The notes under the pieces are model-generated. The model saw nothing but the letters and a program-made list of their open reading frames with translations. It was not told the DNA's origin and made no database searches. From NCBI GenBank assembly GCA_030037895.1, contig JASHPW010000009.1:1-55530 (forward strand): DNA of 55,530 bases, read 5' to 3'. A program made the position numbers and the translations under genes. This document shows positions 8,802 to 17,276 of the stretch, one piece after another (position 1 is the stretch's first letter; the number at the start of each line of letters is the position of its first letter). The stretch comes from Xanthobacteraceae bacterium. GTDB taxonomy: Bacteria; Pseudomonadota; Alphaproteobacteria; Rhizobiales; Xanthobacteraceae.

Positions 8802-8947
8802 TTTCCCGGAATAGCCGCCCGCGCGATGACATGGCATAAGGAGGCGTCATCGCCGCGATGGCGACGGCAGGCTGAATATCGCCGCATGGAACAGTCCGAA
8901 GCCGGATTTGTTGTCGTCAACGGCGACCGCGCGAGAGGAACATCGAC

Positions 8948-9115
8948 GTGGGTTTGGTCAGCAGTCGCACGCCGCAACGCTTCTGGGTTGAAATTACCGC
9001 CGTCCTGACGGCGAAGGTCCTCGCGCTGACGGCGCTTTACCTGGTTTGCTTCTCGACCCCCGCCCAGGCGCCCGATATAGCCGGTCACCTGTTTCACGTC
9101 GGGAGCGGCAAATGA
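8948..9115 (+). CDS. cydP: Cytochrome bd oxidase small subunit CydP
   Basis: A 55-aa single-span membrane protein. After a short basic N-terminus it reads FWVEITAVLTAKVLALTALY, the pattern of CydP proteins encoded just before cydAB in many proteobacteria. The start is the GTG at 8948 with AGAGGA about eight bases upstream. Its TGA at 9113 overlaps the cydA ATG at 9112 (ATGA), so the two are translationally coupled. CydP is reported as an accessory subunit of bd oxidases. Assignment rests on position, length and this segment. Confidence 0.75.
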   Translation: MGLVSSRTPQRFWVEITAVLTAKVLALTALYLVCFSTPAQAPDIAGHLFHVGSGK

Positions 9116-10725
9116 GCGGCGTGGACGTCGTCGAGCTGTCCCGACTGCAATTCGCGCTGACGGCGCTCTATCATTTCTTGTTCGTGCCGCTGACGCTCGG
9201 CCTCTCCGTGCTGCTCGCGATCATGGAGAGCGTCTACGTCATGACCGGCCGGCAAATCTGGCGCGACATGACCATGTTCTGGGGCGTCCTTTTCGGCATC
9301 AACTTCGCGATGGGCGTGGCCACCGGGATCACGATGGAATTCCAGTTCGGCACCAACTGGTCCTACTACTCGCAGTATGTCGGCGACATATTCGGCGCGC
9401 CTCTCGCCATCGAAGGCCTGATGGCCTTCTTCCTGGAGGCGACGTTCATCGGGTTGTTCTTCTTCGGTTGGGATCGGTTGAGCAAACCCGGCCACCTCGC
9501 GGTCACCTGGTGCGTCGCTTTAGGCTCGAACTTCTCCGCGTTGTGGATACTCATCGCCAATGCCTGGATGCAGCATCCGGTCGGCAGCCGCTTCAACCCC
9601 GACACGATGCGAATGGAGGTGACGGACTTCTCCGCCGTTCTCTTCAACACCGTCGCGCAATCGAAATTCGTCCACACGGTCAGCGCCGGCTACGTGACGG
9701 GATCGATGTTCGTCTTATCGATCGGCGCCCTCTATCTCTTGCGCGGACGCCACGTCGAACTGGCCAAGCGCTCGATGACCGTCGCCGCATCCTTCGGGCT
9801 CGCCTCGGCGTTGTCCGTCGTCGTGCTCGGCGACGAGAGCGGGTACACGACGACGCAGAATCAGAAGGCGAAAATTGCCGCGATGGAGGCGGTCTGGCAC
9901 ACCGAGCCCGCACCGGCGCCGCTGACCGTCTTCGGCATCCCCGACACGGTTCACCACGAGACCCACGACCGGATCGATGTCCCTTGGCTGCTCGGCCTCC
10001 TCGCCACGCGTTCGATTTCGACCAAAATCCCGGGCATTATCAACCTTGTCGATGAGGCCAAGACCCGCATCCACCGCGGTCTTGAGGGCTATGCGGCTAT
10101 TGCGCGGCTGCGCGGCAATCCGCAGGACGGCGACGCCCGCAAGATGATCGCGGATCGCCAGGGCGACCTCGGCTACGCCTTGCTGCTGCGGCGCTACGTC
10201 GACGATCCGATGCAAGCGACCGACCGGCAGATCGAACAGGCGGCCTGGGATACCGTGCCGGACGTCGATGTCCTGTTCTGGTGCTTCCGATTGATGGTGC
10301 TCCTCGGCTTCTACTTCATCGCGCTGTTCGCCTACGCCTTCTATGTCGCCTCCCGACGCCGGCTCGGCCGCGGCCGAATCTTTCTCTACGCGGCGCTGTG
10401 GTCGCTGCCGCTTCCCTGGATCGCGGCCGAGGTCGGCTGGATCGTCGCCGAATACGGACGTCAGCCCTGGATCATTGAAGGCTTGCTGCCGACGTTCCTC
10501 GCCGCATCCCCGGTCCCGGTCGCCAACGTTTGGATCAGCCTCATCGGCTTCGTCGTTTTCTACACCGCGCTGCTCGTTGTTGATTTGTATCTGCTGATCA
10601 AATACGTGCGCATCGGCCCGACCGAGAGTTGGGAGATACCCGATTTCGCCGGCCGAAAGGTGCCGCCCGGCGGCGTGATCGTCGACCGCGCGCGGCTGTA
10701 CCCAACTCCCACGCCCGCGGGGTGA
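9112..10725 (+). CDS. cydA: Cytochrome bd ubiquinol oxidase subunit I
   Basis: The heme b558/b595/d-bearing subunit of a bd-type quinol oxidase (537 aa, about 9 membrane spans) that reduces oxygen at high affinity without pumping protons. The His ligand near the N-terminus is in [13 protein letters not shown] (H21), and the family motif EYGRQPW is near the C-terminus. The Q-loop region is E. coli CydA-like: [16 protein letters not shown], then an extended loop up to [11 protein letters not shown], so this is the long-Q-loop CydA class and not the short cyanide-insensitive CioA class. The start at 9112 overlaps cydP. CydB follows six bases after the stop. Confidence 0.95.
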   Translation: MSGVDVVELSRLQFALTALYHFLFVPLTLGLSVLLAIMESVYVMTGRQIWRDMTMFWGVLFGINFAMGVATGITMEFQFGTNWSYYSQYVGDIFGAPLAIEGLMAFFLEATFIGLFFFGWDRLSKPGHLAVTWCVALGSNFSALWILIANAWMQHPVGSRFNPDTMRMEVTDFSAVLFNTVAQSKFVHTVSAGYVTGSMFVLSIGALYLLRGRHVELAKRSMTVAASFGLASALSVVVLGDESGYTTTQNQKAKIAAMEAVWHTEPAPAPLTVFGIPDTVHHETHDRIDVPWLLGLLATRSISTKIPGIINLVDEAKTRIHRGLEGYAAIARLRGNPQDGDARKMIADRQGDLGYALLLRRYVDDPMQATDRQIEQAAWDTVPDVDVLFWCFRLMVLLGFYFIALFAYAFYVASRRRLGRGRIFLYAALWSLPLPWIAAEVGWIVAEYGRQPWIIEGLLPTFLAASPVPVANVWISLIGFVVFYTALLVVDLYLLIKYVRIGPTESWEIPDFAGRKVPPGGVIVDRARLYPTPTPAG

Positions 10726-10730
10726 GCGCC

Positions 10731-11876
10731 ATGGCGGTGCCTATCGATTACGCGACGCTGCGGGTGGTGTGGTGGGCCCTGCTCGGCATCCTGCTCATCG
10801 GCTTCGCCATATTCGACGGCTTTGATCTGGGCACGACCATGCTTCTGCCGTTCATCGGCCGGAGCAACACCGAGCGCCGCGTGCTGATCAATTCCGTGGG
10901 CCCGGTCTGGGAAGGCAATCAGGTCTGGTTCATCCTCGGCGGCGGCGCCTCGTTCGCGGCCTGGCCGCCGCTCTACGCGATCTCGTTTTCCGGCTTCTAT
11001 ATCGCCATGTTCGTGGTGCTGGTCGCCTTGATCCTGCGCCCGGTCGCCTTCAAATATCGCGGCAAGCTCGACAATCAGCTCTGGCGCAATGTCTGCGATT
11101 GGGCGCTGTTCCTCGGCGGTCTCGTTCCTTCTCTGATCTTCGGAGTCGCGTTCGGCAATTTGCTGCAGGGGGTGCCGTTCCATTTCGACGACGAGCTGCG
11201 CGCCGTGTATACGGGAAGCTTCTTCGGCCTTCTCAATCCGTTTGCGTTGCTCTGCGGGCTCGTCAGCGTCGTGATGCTGGCGGCGCATGGAGCGGCCTAT
11301 GTCCACATGAAGACCGCCGGCGATATTGCCGAGCGCGCCCGTCATGCAGGCATCGCGACCAGCCTGCTCACGCTCGTTCTCTTCGCTGTGGCCGGGCTCT
11401 GCGTCTATGGCTGGATCGACGGATACGCGCTGGCGCAGCCTTTGGACCATGCCGGCCCCTCCAATCCGCTAAGAAAGGCGGTGGAGACGTCGGTCGGCGC
11501 ATGGTTCGGGAACTACCGCGTCGCGCCGTGGACCGCCGCGGCGCCGCTCATCGGGCTCGCCGGACCCTTGCTGACCGCCGTGCTGCTGGTCGCGCGGCGC
11601 CCGGTCGCCTCCTTCCTGGCGAGCGCTCTCGGCCTCGCCGGAATCATCGCCACGCCGGGCCTGGCGATGTTTCCCTTCATCCTGCCGTCGTCGGCGTCGC
11701 CGGACGCAAGCCTTACGGCGTGGGACGCATCGTCGAGCCAAATGACGCTGTTCATTATGCTCGTGGCCGTCGTGATCTTCCTGCCGATCGTTCTCGGCTA
11801 CACGGCCTGGGTCTACCGCGTGCTGCGCGGCAAGGTCACTCCGCAAATGTTCGAAGCGAACCGGCAGGCGTATTAG
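10731..11876 (+). CDS. cydB: Cytochrome bd ubiquinol oxidase subunit II
   Basis: The second large subunit of the bd oxidase (381 aa, about 8-9 membrane helices). The N-terminus [21 protein letters not shown] and the segment [20 protein letters not shown] are hallmark CydB sequences. It forms a heterodimer with CydA and stabilises its heme pocket. The ATG at 10731 lies six bases after cydA, so the genes form one operon; an upstream frame to 10629 only shadows cydA. The gap to cydX holds a degenerate copy of the GAGCATGAT repeat. The presence of CydP, CydA, CydB and CydX together suggests a fully assembled E. coli-type oxidase for low-oxygen growth. Confidence 0.95.
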   Translation: MAVPIDYATLRVVWWALLGILLIGFAIFDGFDLGTTMLLPFIGRSNTERRVLINSVGPVWEGNQVWFILGGGASFAAWPPLYAISFSGFYIAMFVVLVALILRPVAFKYRGKLDNQLWRNVCDWALFLGGLVPSLIFGVAFGNLLQGVPFHFDDELRAVYTGSFFGLLNPFALLCGLVSVVMLAAHGAAYVHMKTAGDIAERARHAGIATSLLTLVLFAVAGLCVYGWIDGYALAQPLDHAGPSNPLRKAVETSVGAWFGNYRVAPWTAAAPLIGLAGPLLTAVLLVARRPVASFLASALGLAGIIATPGLAMFPFILPSSASPDASLTAWDASSSQMTLFIMLVAVVIFLPIVLGYTAWVYRVLRGKVTPQMFEANRQAY

Positions 11877-11879
11877 TTT

Positions 11880-11926
11880 GAGCATGATTTTTTCGAAAAC
11901 CTGCCGCGGCTTTTCGGCATCATGCC
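11880..11926. repeat. Degenerate GAGCATGAT-type palindromic repeat (copy 1)
   Basis: The segment begins GAGCATGATTTTTTCGAAAA and ends with the complementary arm CTTTTCGGCATCATG. It sits between cydB and cydX. Its outer arms match the better preserved copies at 31736 and 44269, while the middle has diverged. Confidence 0.55.
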
Positions 11927-11941
11927 CTGTAGGAGAGGCTC

Positions 11942-12103
11942 ATGTGGTATTTCGCCTGGGTTCTCGGTCTCGGTCTCGCCTGTGCTTTCGCGATCTTGAA
12001 TGCGATGTGGCTCGAGCTTGACCCGAACCAGGCCGCAAGCATCAGCGGCCAGCCGCGTCAGGCCGCCGAGCAGGCCGCAAAAGATTCGGCTTCAGGCGGC
12101 TGA
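11942..12103 (+). CDS. cydX: Cytochrome bd oxidase small subunit CydX
   Basis: A 53-aa single-span protein beginning MWYFAWVLGLGLACAFAILN and continuing AMWLELD, which is the diagnostic CydX sequence. CydX binds CydA and stabilises the heme centres in E. coli. The C-terminal tail (about 25 residues, Gln/Ala-rich) is longer than in the 37-aa E. coli protein. AGGAGAGGCTC lies directly before the ATG. It ends three bases before the stop of the convergent GT39-like gene. Confidence 0.9.
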   Translation: MWYFAWVLGLGLACAFAILNAMWLELDPNQAASISGQPRQAAEQAAKDSASGG

Positions 12104-12106
12104 CGG

Positions 12107-13633
12107 TCAACGAGCCGCCGGCGCGCTCGGCGGCCTGATGACGCCCCAGCCGATCCGCAACGGCGGCAGCCGGCCGCGCACCGGCCGTTCGAAGGTTTGC
12201 GGCACTTCGGGAACGAGATCGGGAAAATACGCCTTGATCGCGGATGGTGGCCCGGGCTCCGTAGCGGTTGTCGGCCATACGATGACGGCGCCCTTCTCGC
12301 CGATGTCTTTGGCGGTGACCGAAGGCGCGCGCGCGGGATCGGCGTCGAAATAGACGCTCGGGCGGCTCGGCGCGGCGAGCGCCACCAGCGCGGCGGTATG
12401 TGTATCGCCGCTGACGACGGCGAGCGGATGCCCGGTCCGGCGCTGAAAACTCTCGGCAAAGAAGCGGCCCATGGCGGCCGCCGGCTGCGCGATTTTCAGA
12501 TCGGTGGCGGTCGTCCACGGCAAGAGAATGAGCACGATCGGAACGAAGATCGCCGGCACGAGCAGCAAGCCGGCCCAGGCAAAGCCGAGAATGCGTTGAT
12601 GGTGAAGTTCGACGCTGTCGCCGGCGGCAACCACCACCGCCAAACCCGATAGCACGAGGAGCGGCGCAGTGCTTCCGATCGGCAGCCGAATCCCGGCCAG
12701 CACGGCAACGATCGTCCCCAGCAGCGCCGGCAGCAGCGTAAACGCCGTCACGAAGCTCGACGCGAAAGGATCGATCGGCTCGCGTGTGATTGCGGGTGCC
12801 GGACTGGCGCGCGATCGCGGCCAGCCGCCGGCCAACACCACGAGAATGGCAAGCCCGGCATGGGCGACGGCCAGCAATCCGAGAAGCTGCAGCCAGGCCA
12901 CGGCGTTGTCCATGGCCGCCGGCGCGGCGCGCAGCCGCTCCAGCGTCGGCGCGAAGCCGTCGCTCGCGCCCTTGAGGAAGAAGAGATGCAGGATCAGCAC
13001 GAGAATGAGCGCGACGGCGACAATCCGCGGCTCGATTTGACCGAGCGCCGCGCGCCCGCGCTTGGTTGCCGCCGTGAATAGAAAGAGCGGGCCGAGCAGG
13101 ATGAGCGCGGCATCAGTGGTGATGAGGATGAGCGCGGCGGCACAGCCGGCGATGTACCAGGATCGGGCCTGCCGCTGCGTCATTGCGCGCCAATAATTGA
13201 GCAGCACCACGGCCCACAGCGCCATGGCGAGAACCGGCGGGCCGAAATCCGGCGTCGGCACCGTGAACACGGAAATGCCGACCATGAGCAGCACCGCCAT
13301 GGCCGCATGCGTGGCGCCCACGATCGCGCGGCCGAGCGCGAACACGCACCAATAGGTCGTGATGACGCAGATCTGCGACAGCGCATAGACGCCGAACAGC
13401 CCGGCCGCGCGGAACGCGATCTCCGCGAGCCAGTAGGCGAGCGGCGCGCCGATATCGCTTCTCAGCGGGAATTCGTGGCCGACAGCGAGCACCTGCGGCA
13501 GATCGCCGGGCGGCGCGGCGTAGAACAGAATCGGCACCAGAATCCACAGCACGGCCTGCGCCAGCGCCGCCACCCATACCACCAGCACCGGACGCAAGCG
13601 CAAGGCTTCGATGTAAAGAGGTACGTAGAACAT
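12107..13633 (-). CDS. GT39-like polytopic membrane glycosyltransferase
   Basis: A 508-aa integral membrane protein with roughly ten hydrophobic spans followed by a C-terminal domain of about 110 residues outside the membrane. The first periplasmic loop contains HEFPLRSDIGAPLAYWLAEI, which fits the acidic loop that carries catalytic aspartate or glutamate in the PMT/ArnT superfamily. Such enzymes move sugars from polyprenyl-phosphate carriers to proteins or lipids. Substrate is unknown. It converges with cydX and does not share an operon with it. The assignment rests on topology and the loop only, so a different polytopic function is possible. Confidence 0.65.
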   Translation of the reverse strand: MFYVPLYIEALRLRPVLVVWVAALAQAVLWILVPILFYAAPPGDLPQVLAVGHEFPLRSDIGAPLAYWLAEIAFRAAGLFGVYALSQICVITTYWCVFALGRAIVGATHAAMAVLLMVGISVFTVPTPDFGPPVLAMALWAVVLLNYWRAMTQRQARSWYIAGCAAALILITTDAALILLGPLFLFTAATKRGRAALGQIEPRIVAVALILVLILHLFFLKGASDGFAPTLERLRAAPAAMDNAVAWLQLLGLLAVAHAGLAILVVLAGGWPRSRASPAPAITREPIDPFASSFVTAFTLLPALLGTIVAVLAGIRLPIGSTAPLLVLSGLAVVVAAGDSVELHHQRILGFAWAGLLLVPAIFVPIVLILLPWTTATDLKIAQPAAAMGRFFAESFQRRTGHPLAVVSGDTHTAALVALAAPSRPSVYFDADPARAPSVTAKDIGEKGAVIVWPTTATEPGPPSAIKAYFPDLVPEVPQTFERPVRGRLPPLRIGWGVIRPPSAPAAR

Positions 13634-13827
13634 CGGCTATGGATCATTCCAGCCGCACCCGGCCGCATGAGCCCGGCGGGCGAGGGCCGCACCTTCAGGC
13701 TTGCTGCCGTGTGCGCTGTGGCTATGGATTGCGGACTCGCGCGTCGCGCCCCCGGAATGACGGCTTTTGCAACTCCCCGCCGGCGCGGATCAAAAACTCC
13801 AACGGCGTGGCCTATAAGGCCGAAGGA
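13634..13827. other. Repeat-like intergenic region
   Basis: About 190 bases between the GT39-like gene and rnhB. The segment 13721-13764 includes GGATTGCGG, CGCGCGTCGCG and CCCGGAATGACGG. The last element recurs in related form near 27775 and, inverted, near 18773, which suggests a dispersed repeat. No gene is seen. Confidence 0.45.
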
Positions 13828-14544
13828 CTAGAGAGGCAATACGCCGGCGACGAGATCGCTCGCATCGGCACCAAGTTCGCCGAGCGCGATCGCGACCGGC
13901 GCGAACGAGCGGCGGTGATGGACCGTCGGGCCGAGCCGGTCGAGCGCGGCGAAGTGCTCGGGCACGCTGTAGCCCATGTGGCGCTCGAAGCCGTAGCCGG
14001 GATGCGCGGCGCCGAGGCGGGTCATGAGCCGGTCGCGGGTGACTTTGGCGACGATCGAGGCGGCGGCGATCGAGGCGAGGAGGCCGTCGCCACCGATCAC
14101 CGCCTCGCAATCGCAGCCGGCGTCGATGCGGTCGCGGCCGTCGACGAAGACGAGACGCGGCTTGACCGGCAGCGCGGCGACCGCGCGCGCCAAGGCCCAA
14201 AGCGACGCCCGCAGGATGTTGTCGCGATCGATGCGCGCCGGCGGCGCCATGGCGACGGCGACTTGCGCCCGCGCGCAGATGCGCTCGTAGAGCACCTCGC
14301 GCCGCTCCGGCGTCAGCCTTTTCGAATCATCGAGACCGCGGGGAACGTTGTCGGGATCGAGGATCACGGCCGCGGCGACCACCGGCCCGGCGAGCGGTCC
14401 ACGCCCGGCCTCGTCGCAGCCGGCAACCGGCCAGATCCCACGCTTGAGCGCCGCGCGCTCGCGACGGAAGGTCGGCCGCACAATGTCTTCGCCGAGCGGC
14501 AGGCGCGCTGGCGCCGGTGTGGGCTTCAAGGCCGTGCGACTCAT
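13828..14544 (-). CDS. rnhB: Ribonuclease HII
   Basis: A 238-aa endonuclease that cuts RNA in RNA-DNA hybrids and single ribonucleotides in DNA. The signature [20 protein letters not shown] is at about residues 40-59 and includes the catalytic Asp-Glu pair; [12 protein letters not shown] follows. Further metal-binding acidic residues are expected at FVDGRD and in [14 protein letters not shown]. The N-terminal 35 residues are basic and variable. It lies downstream of the radical SAM gene on the same strand. Its usual Rhizobiales neighbour ccrM is found beyond the transposon, moaB and a metallopeptidase gene. Confidence 0.95.
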   Translation of the reverse strand: MSRTALKPTPAPARLPLGEDIVRPTFRRERAALKRGIWPVAGCDEAGRGPLAGPVVAAAVILDPDNVPRGLDDSKRLTPERREVLYERICARAQVAVAMAPPARIDRDNILRASLWALARAVAALPVKPRLVFVDGRDRIDAGCDCEAVIGGDGLLASIAAASIVAKVTRDRLMTRLGAAHPGYGFERHMGYSVPEHFAALDRLGPTVHHRRSFAPVAIALGELGADASDLVAGVLPL

Positions 14545-14619
14545 GCCGCCATGATGACCAGCCGCAGGCCGATCCGCAACGCGCTGCAGTCGATCGCGGG
14601 GATTGCGGGGACAGGCGTG

Positions 14620-15762
14620 TCAAGCAAACAAGCTGAGCTGCTCTGCTGCCGGCCGCGGCGGACGGAAATGCTCGGTCGTGGTCCGCACCTTGGTTCTGTT
14701 GAAACCGAGCCGTTCGCAGGCGACCTCGAAGCGGCGGCCGATCATCCAGGCGACCGGACCAGTGCCGGTCATGCGCGTGGTGAAGGTCGAATCGTAATCC
14801 TTGCCGCCGCGCATCTCGCGGATGAGCTTGAACACATGGGCGCTCCGGTCGGGGAAATTTGCCGTCAGCCATTCGCGGAACAGATCGCGCACTTCGAGCG
14901 GCAGGCGCAGCAGCACGTAGCCGGCGTGGCGCACGCCGGTCGCCGCCACCGCTTCGAGGATGCGTTCGATCTCGGCGTCGTTGAGTGCCGGGATGACCGG
15001 CGCCACCATGACCGAGGTCGGCACCCCGGCCTGCGCCAGTTGCCGCAGCGCCTCGAGCCGGCGCGGCGGCGTCGCGGCCCGCGGCTCCATGATCCGCGCC
15101 AGCTTGGCGTCGAGCGTTGTCACCGAGAGCGCCACCTTCACGAGGTCGCGCTTCGCCATGCGCGTCAGAATGTCGAGATCGCGCAAAACGAGCGCCGATT
15201 TGGTCACGATGCCGACCGGATGACCGGCGCGCTCCAGCACCTCCAAGATGCGGCGCATGATCTGGTGGCGGCGCTCGATCGGCTGGTAGGGATCGGTGAT
15301 GGTGCCGATGGCGATGATCTTCGGCGCGTAGCCCGGCGCCGACAATTCGCGTTCCAGCAATTCCGGCGCGTTCGGCTTCATGAACAGCTTCGATTCAAAA
15401 TCGAGGCCGGGCGACAGGCCGAGAAATGCGTGGGTCGGGCGCGCGTAGCAGTAAACGCAGCCGTGCTCGCAGCCGCGATAGGGATTGATCGAACGGTCGA
15501 AGGAGATGTCGGGCGAATCGTTGCGGGTGATGATCTTCCGCGTCGCGTCCACGGTCACGCTGGTCTTGAACGGCGGCAACTCCTCCAGGCCCTGCCAGCC
15601 GTCGTCGAAGGCCACCCGGGCGAGCGGCTCATAACGCCCCGAGGCGTTCGAATGCGCGCCGCGGCCGCGCCGGCGCTCACGACCGACGGCGGTTCCCAAC
15701 TCGCCCGCCGGCGCGGAGGACAGCGGCGCCGGCGGGCGCCTCAAAGCGGATAGCTGAGCCAT
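14620..15762 (-). CDS. PA0069-family radical SAM protein
   Basis: A 380-aa radical S-adenosylmethionine protein. The 4Fe-4S motif is CEHGCVYCYARPTH (CxxxCxxC), preceded by NPYRGC and followed by IGTITDPYQPIERRHQIMRR, which is typical of the PA0069 family and related to spore photoproduct lyase-like proteins. The exact reaction of the PA0069 family is not established. The length and the C-terminus ending in QLSLFA fit the family. The transposon is inserted about 62 bases upstream of its start, so its native promoter may have been separated from it. Confidence 0.88.
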   Translation of the reverse strand: MAQLSALRRPPAPLSSAPAGELGTAVGRERRRGRGAHSNASGRYEPLARVAFDDGWQGLEELPPFKTSVTVDATRKIITRNDSPDISFDRSINPYRGCEHGCVYCYARPTHAFLGLSPGLDFESKLFMKPNAPELLERELSAPGYAPKIIAIGTITDPYQPIERRHQIMRRILEVLERAGHPVGIVTKSALVLRDLDILTRMAKRDLVKVALSVTTLDAKLARIMEPRAATPPRRLEALRQLAQAGVPTSVMVAPVIPALNDAEIERILEAVAATGVRHAGYVLLRLPLEVRDLFREWLTANFPDRSAHVFKLIREMRGGKDYDSTFTTRMTGTGPVAWMIGRRFEVACERLGFNRTKVRTTTEHFRPPRPAAEQLSLFA

Positions 15763-15816
15763 GCCGCAAAATTAGCGCATCGGTGCGAACAAAACAAGAA
15801 CAAATCTTCGTGAGGA

Positions 15817-15824
15817 CGCAAATG
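15817..15824. repeat. Left 8-bp target-site duplication
   Basis: CGCAAATG flanks the left end of the transposon and is repeated exactly at 18143-18150 on the right. An 8-9 bp duplication is normal for the IS1 family. Confidence 0.85.
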
Positions 15825-15849
15825 GGTAATGTCTCAGTTTGACCTTACG
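15825..15849. repeat. Left terminal inverted repeat of the transposon
   Basis: The 25-bp left end reads GGTAATGTCTCAGTTTGACC followed by TTACG. It matches the reverse complement of 18118-18142 except at position 5. Confidence 0.9.
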
Positions 15850-16014
15850 AGCGACGCAAACCACATAGCTTTTCGGCAATTTTTTCTAACCCTTGAACTA
15901 CGCCTCTCTAGCTCGACAACGCGCAAACGTTTTCCAGTGGCCAGCGGCGACAGCGCGTGAGCGATCTCAGAATCAACCTCACGCAACCGAATCTAATGCG
16001 CAGGTTCAACCTCT

Positions 16015-16938
16015 CTATGGCGTCCTTTCGGGACATTTTGCCTCTCTTAAAGATTGCGCGCTGATTTGAGGACGGTTTTCGGCGCGGTCGATTTTGGCTT
16101 GTAGCTCCCGATTGTCGATCATGCTTATGACATCGGACCAATCCACAAGCTTATCGGTTAGGCCAGCAGCCATTGCCGGCGTCACTCGCAGCGTCTTGTG
16201 GATGCGCATCCAGTTGTACCAAACAAAATAAATGGCGAGTGCGTGGCAGTGATTCTCAAATTTTTTGGAGAAGCCGTTCGTTAGCCGAGTAAAGCGGCGC
16301 ATCTGCATGCGCATCGTCAGGTTTTGCCGCTCGACAAACGACGTTGAAATGTAATCGGGATTGGGATCGCCATAGACCGGCTGCTTGATCGTGCCGAGAC
16401 AAGCCGGTGGGCTATAGCGGTGCTGGCCTTCCGGTGTTGGCCCATACAGCTTGATTAGCTGAGCAAAATCTACGCTTTCACCGAACATTTCCCACATTGG
16501 CTTTTCGTAAGCGGTAAGGCCATCCGTTGTGATTTGCACAGGACTAGTGCCGAGCCGCATGCTTAGGTCGTAAAGGAACGCGCGGGCCGCCTCTTTCACG
16601 CGCGGGCCGACTAGCCAAGAAATTATCAGCTTTGAATCGGCATCAAGCGCCGTCCACGTCCAAACATCACCGGCGCGCTCAGGCGCGGCCGTGGCGCTAA
16701 GGACGTGGTTCGCCTTGGCGTAGCAGAAGCTCCAAATTTCGTCGCACTGAACGCGCTCTGCTTTGACGTGGCGCACCATTTCGTCGTGGTGCTCGGCGCA
16801 GGCGCGGCCGGCGTCCACCAGAAGCTTGGTCACAGTGTTGATCGACGCGCCGGTAACGCGAGAGATCGCGCGCATCGACATGCCCTCGCACAGCAGCGTC
16901 AGGATTTGTGTGCGGGTTTCGAGGGACAGCTTGTTCAT
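16015..16938 (-). CDS. IS1-family DDE transposase
   Basis: A 307-aa single-frame transposase. An N-terminal helix-turn-helix (SMRAISRVTGASINTVTKLL, about residues 21-40) should bind the ends. The catalytic acidic residues are seen in QCDEIWSF, ITTDGLTAY and FVERQNL, giving a DDE triad, followed by MRMQMRRFTRLTNGFSKKFE. Unlike classical IS1 it needs no frameshift. I start it at the ATG at 16938; a TTGACG-N17-TATTGT promoter ends seven bases before it, so the message is probably leaderless. The GTG at 16947 would overlap the -10 box. It looks intact and should be active. Confidence 0.92.
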   Translation of the reverse strand: MNKLSLETRTQILTLLCEGMSMRAISRVTGASINTVTKLLVDAGRACAEHHDEMVRHVKAERVQCDEIWSFCYAKANHVLSATAAPERAGDVWTWTALDADSKLIISWLVGPRVKEAARAFLYDLSMRLGTSPVQITTDGLTAYEKPMWEMFGESVDFAQLIKLYGPTPEGQHRYSPPACLGTIKQPVYGDPNPDYISTSFVERQNLTMRMQMRRFTRLTNGFSKKFENHCHALAIYFVWYNWMRIHKTLRVTPAMAAGLTDKLVDWSDVISMIDNRELQAKIDRAENRPQISAQSLREAKCPERTP

Positions 16939-16945
16939 GCCAGAC

Positions 16946-16974
16946 ACAATATGAAATTATATGCTTGGCGTCAA
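16946..16974 (-). promoter_or_regulatory. Sigma-70 promoter of the transposase
   Basis: Read on the minus strand, TTGACG (16969-16974) and TATTGT (16946-16951) are separated by exactly 17 bases. The expected start of transcription falls at or next to the A of the transposase ATG, which implies a leaderless mRNA and weak translation, a plausible brake on transposition. Confidence 0.65.
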
Positions 16975-17110
16975 GAATTATTTTCATTTTATTTCAGAAT
17001 TTATTGTCCTGAATAATCAGGCGATTGCTTGGGATCGCCAAAAATTTGACTGAGATTCCAATGGGTTATATATAGGAGAAATTGACGCCCTCTGGCTCTG
17101 CGGGAAAAGG

Positions 17111-17184
17111 CCCCCACGACGGGACTTGGACCCGTAACCTCCAGCTTAGCAAGCTGGCGCTCTGTCCGGTTGAGCTACGTGGGG
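17111..17184 (-). tRNA. Class I tRNA with GCU anticodon (transposon-borne)
   Basis: A 74-nt tRNA with every stem perfectly paired: acceptor CCCCACG/CGTGGGG, D stem GCTC/GAGC with loop AACCGGACA, anticodon stem CCAGC/GCTGG around TTGCTAA, variable loop AGGTT, and T stem ACGGG/CCCGT around TCCAAGT. The anticodon is GCU, which reads serine codons AGC and AGU. True bacterial tRNA-Ser is class II with a long variable arm; here the loop is only 5 nt. A20, C35, U36 and G73 are all present, the set recognised by arginyl-tRNA synthetase. The T-loop has C at position 55 instead of U, and the 3' end is CCT in the DNA, so CCA must be added. Aminoacylation identity is therefore uncertain. Confidence 0.85.
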
Positions 17185-17198
17185 GAAGTCGATGGTGA

Positions 17199-17273
17199 CC
17201 CGCCCGGCTTTCGCAATCTGGTCCACAGCCAGACGCTAGGCCGGGCGGGCCGGGTTTCCCGGCGCGCGCCGGG
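17199..17273 (-). other. Structured region: terminator-like and nested hairpins
   Basis: Directly after the stop of the HARE-HTH-like gene is a perfect 16-bp palindrome, CCCGGCGCGCGCCGGG (17258-17273). Next comes a 10-bp stem formed by CCCGCCCGGC (17199-17208) and GCCGGGCGGG (17240-17249), whose loop holds a smaller CTGG/CCAG stem. The region separates this gene from the tRNA. It could be a terminator, a processing signal for a co-transcript or a structured RNA. Confidence 0.45.
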
Positions 17274-17276
17274 AAC

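Noticed and set aside
13639-15753. A 704-codon plus-strand frame over rnhB and the radical SAM gene
   Set aside because: Spans two conserved minus-strand genes and shows no domain.
16945-16947. GTG as start of the transposase
   Set aside because: It overlaps the -10 box of the only good promoter; the ATG at 16938 fits the family start.
17111-17184. Ordinary tRNA-Ser(GCU)
   Set aside because: It lacks the long variable arm of class II tRNA-Ser, so the anticodon alone does not establish serine identity.
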